16,321 nt of DNA, taken from DASVFB01 sp036380275. Its GTDB lineage: Bacteria > Actinomycetota > Thermoleophilia > Gaiellales > Gaiellaceae. Numbering within the stretch: position 1 is the first letter of the stretch; each line of letters opens with the position of its first letter. Of the stretch, positions 15,234 to 16,321 are shown piece after piece. A program made the position numbers and the translations under genes. The stretch spans positions 1 to 16,321 of the forward strand of contig DASVFB010000211.1 in the NCBI GenBank assembly GCA_036380275.1, read 5' to 3'. Below the pieces are notes generated by a model. It searched no databases. It was not told the origin of the DNA and worked only from the letters and a program-made list of their open reading frames with translations.

Positions 15234-15239
15234 TAACGC
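15234..15239 (+). promoter_or_regulatory. Candidate -10 of the secreted propeller gene
   Basis: TAACGC, followed by T, is a weak TANNNT-like hexamer 9 nt downstream of the last operator heptamer and 39 nt before the ATG at 15279. A weak -10 with no proper -35 is what an activator-dependent SARP promoter usually shows. Confidence 0.45.
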
Positions 15240-15278
15240 TACCCCGGACGTTGTTGTCATCCGACACGAGGAGGAGCA

Positions 15279-16321
15279 ATGAGGGCCAAGCATGGCTTCG
15301 GGAAAGGGTCAGTTGTTCTCGTCGGCGTGGTGTTGGCTGGCGTCGTCGCGGTGACGGCTGCCTGGACGAGCGCCCGCGCTGCGCCGGTGCGTCTCTACTG
15401 GGCTAACGGCACGCCCGGGTGGGGTGCGAAGCCGGCTGCGACGACGAGTGGACCGGCGGTGGCGCCGGGGACGCCGCACGAGGGCGCGAGTCCTCCGAAG
15501 GATGCGTTGCCGGAGGAGCTCTCGTTCGACGCGAATGGCAGCGTCGTACTCCTCCGACGCGACGGGAGACGGTTGCCGTTCCTGTCCGGGATCTTCCAGC
15601 CGCGCGGTGAGCGGCAGCGTCACCTCTACGGCGGCGTCGCGTGGTCGCCCGACGGCTCGAAGCTGCTCGCTCTGCGTTGGGGGTACGGCCTGCGAGCGCT
15701 CGAGGTGACGGACGAGACCGGAAAGGTGGTCTGGACGGTCGCCGACCGCTACGTCTCCGACGGTCGCTGGTCGCCCGACGGCACCCGGATTGCCTTCGTC
15801 CACGTCTACCCCGAGCCCGCATTCGACTACGTGCTCTTCGTCGCGTCGATCGACAGACGCGTGCTGACTCGGATCCAAGCGCACGTCCGGGAGTTCTCAT
15901 GGTCCCCGGACGGGACGAAGCTCGCATACCCCGCGTGCGCGAGGCCCTGCGGGCCCTCGCGTGCGCAAGGTGCCCACGCGCTCGTGATCGCGGATGCCAC
16001 CGGTCGTCGTGCGCCCCATCCCGTCCCGCTCCCAACGGGTGCGGGGGCACCCGGGCGGACGGTAACGGACGTGGAATGGTCCCCCGACGGGTCGCTCATC
16101 GCCTTCGTCTCCCATGACGACGTCGGCGAGCACCTCAACGTCGTCCATCCGGACGGCAGCTCGTTCCGCCGGGTGGCAGACGGGGACGACTCGCCGCCTA
16201 GAGGTGAGGGAGCCGCGTTGACCAGGGTGAGATGGTCCCCCGACGGGTCGCTCATCGCCTTCCTCTCCCACGACGACGTCGGCTGGCACCTCGACGTCGC
16301 CCGCCCGGACGGCAGCTCGTT
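15279..16321 (+). CDS. Secreted TolB/WD40-like beta-propeller protein (3' end cut off)
   Basis: An exported protein whose first 347 residues are in the window; the frame is still open at the edge. Residues 1-35 form a signal peptide (basic start, hydrophobic SVVLVGVVLAGVVAVTAAW, then SARAA). A proline/alanine/glycine-rich linker follows (about 45-78), then at least five PD40 blades, each marked by WSPDG: about 122, 164, 208, 267 and 319. The ATG is preceded by GAGGAGGAG. The ligand is unknown; PD40 propellers usually bind proteins or small ligands at the cell surface. It is downstream of the kinase gene across 185 bp that carry two SARP-type operators, so it is a likely output gene of the kinase/SARP pair. 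The last two visible blades are near copies at DNA level. Confidence 0.82.
   Translation, partial: MRAKHGFGKGSVVLVGVVLAGVVAVTAAWTSARAAPVRLYWANGTPGWGAKPAATTSGPAVAPGTPHEGASPPKDALPEELSFDANGSVVLLRRDGRRLPFLSGIFQPRGERQRHLYGGVAWSPDGSKLLALRWGYGLRALEVTDETGKVVWTVADRYVSDGRWSPDGTRIAFVHVYPEPAFDYVLFVASIDRRVLTRIQAHVREFSWSPDGTKLAYPACARPCGPSRAQGAHALVIADATGRRAPHPVPLPTGAGAPGRTVTDVEWSPDGSLIAFVSHDDVGEHLNVVHPDGSSFRRVADGDDSPPRGEGAALTRVRWSPDGSLIAFLSHDDVGWHLDVARPDGSS
16077..16321 (+). repeat. Direct duplication of a PD40 blade
   Basis: The 89 bp at 16077-16165 recur at 16233-16321 with 7 differences (82 of 89 identical), an offset of 156 bp or 52 codons, one propeller blade. The second copy is cut by the window edge, so further copies may follow. 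Confidence 0.85.

Noticed and set aside
15159..15406. Small plus-strand open frame between the kinase and propeller genes
   Set aside because: It runs through the operator heptamers, has no recognisable product and is out of frame with the propeller gene that has a strong ribosome binding site.

Overview
The window is very GC-rich, densely coded bacterial DNA. Frequent GTG starts, 4-nt stop/start overlaps, a SARP-type regulator and a PknB-type sensor kinase point to an actinobacterium. The gene set and the sensor domains would fit a deep lineage such as Thermoleophilia (Gaiellales/Solirubrobacterales), but that placement is inference. No rRNA, tRNA or CRISPR array was seen.

Layout. (1) Positions 42-1448 hold an IS110-superfamily insertion sequence with 16-bp perfect inverted repeats, a DEDD transposase on the minus strand and a structured non-coding end that probably encodes its bridge RNA. 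It sits 14 bp beyond the stop of the next gene. (2) Positions 1463-2949 hold a translationally coupled minus-strand pair: an ArfB-type ribosome-rescue hydrolase, then an AlkZ/YcaQ-like winged-helix protein with a QAQ motif. (3) Diverging from it by 12 bp is a plus-strand housekeeping operon: acpS, a fused NAD(P)HX epimerase/dehydratase, alr and a methyltransferase (2962-6356), joined by overlaps. (4) Converging on it is a minus-strand pair: a large secreted subtilisin-like protease and an SDR oxidoreductase (10503-6353). (5) fabI (10515-11288) diverges from the protease by only 11 bp and may be leaderless.

(6) The right end, 11455-16321, is the most interesting part. A SARP/BTAD regulator fused to two universal-stress-protein-like modules (minus) is divergent from a membrane Ser/Thr kinase with an external beta-propeller sensor (plus). 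A secreted TolB-like WD40 protein follows and runs off the window. The pair resembles AfsK/AfsR of Streptomyces. Three sets of CTCAG-type heptamers, each set at exact 11-bp steps (the geometry of SARP operators), lie in the two intergenic regions: one set before the kinase and two before the secreted propeller gene. This gives a concrete model: an external signal acts on the kinase, the kinase acts on the SARP-USP regulator, and the regulator acts on its own locus and the secreted propeller gene. The architecture, and above all the SARP-USP fusion, is the best candidate here for an undescribed system.
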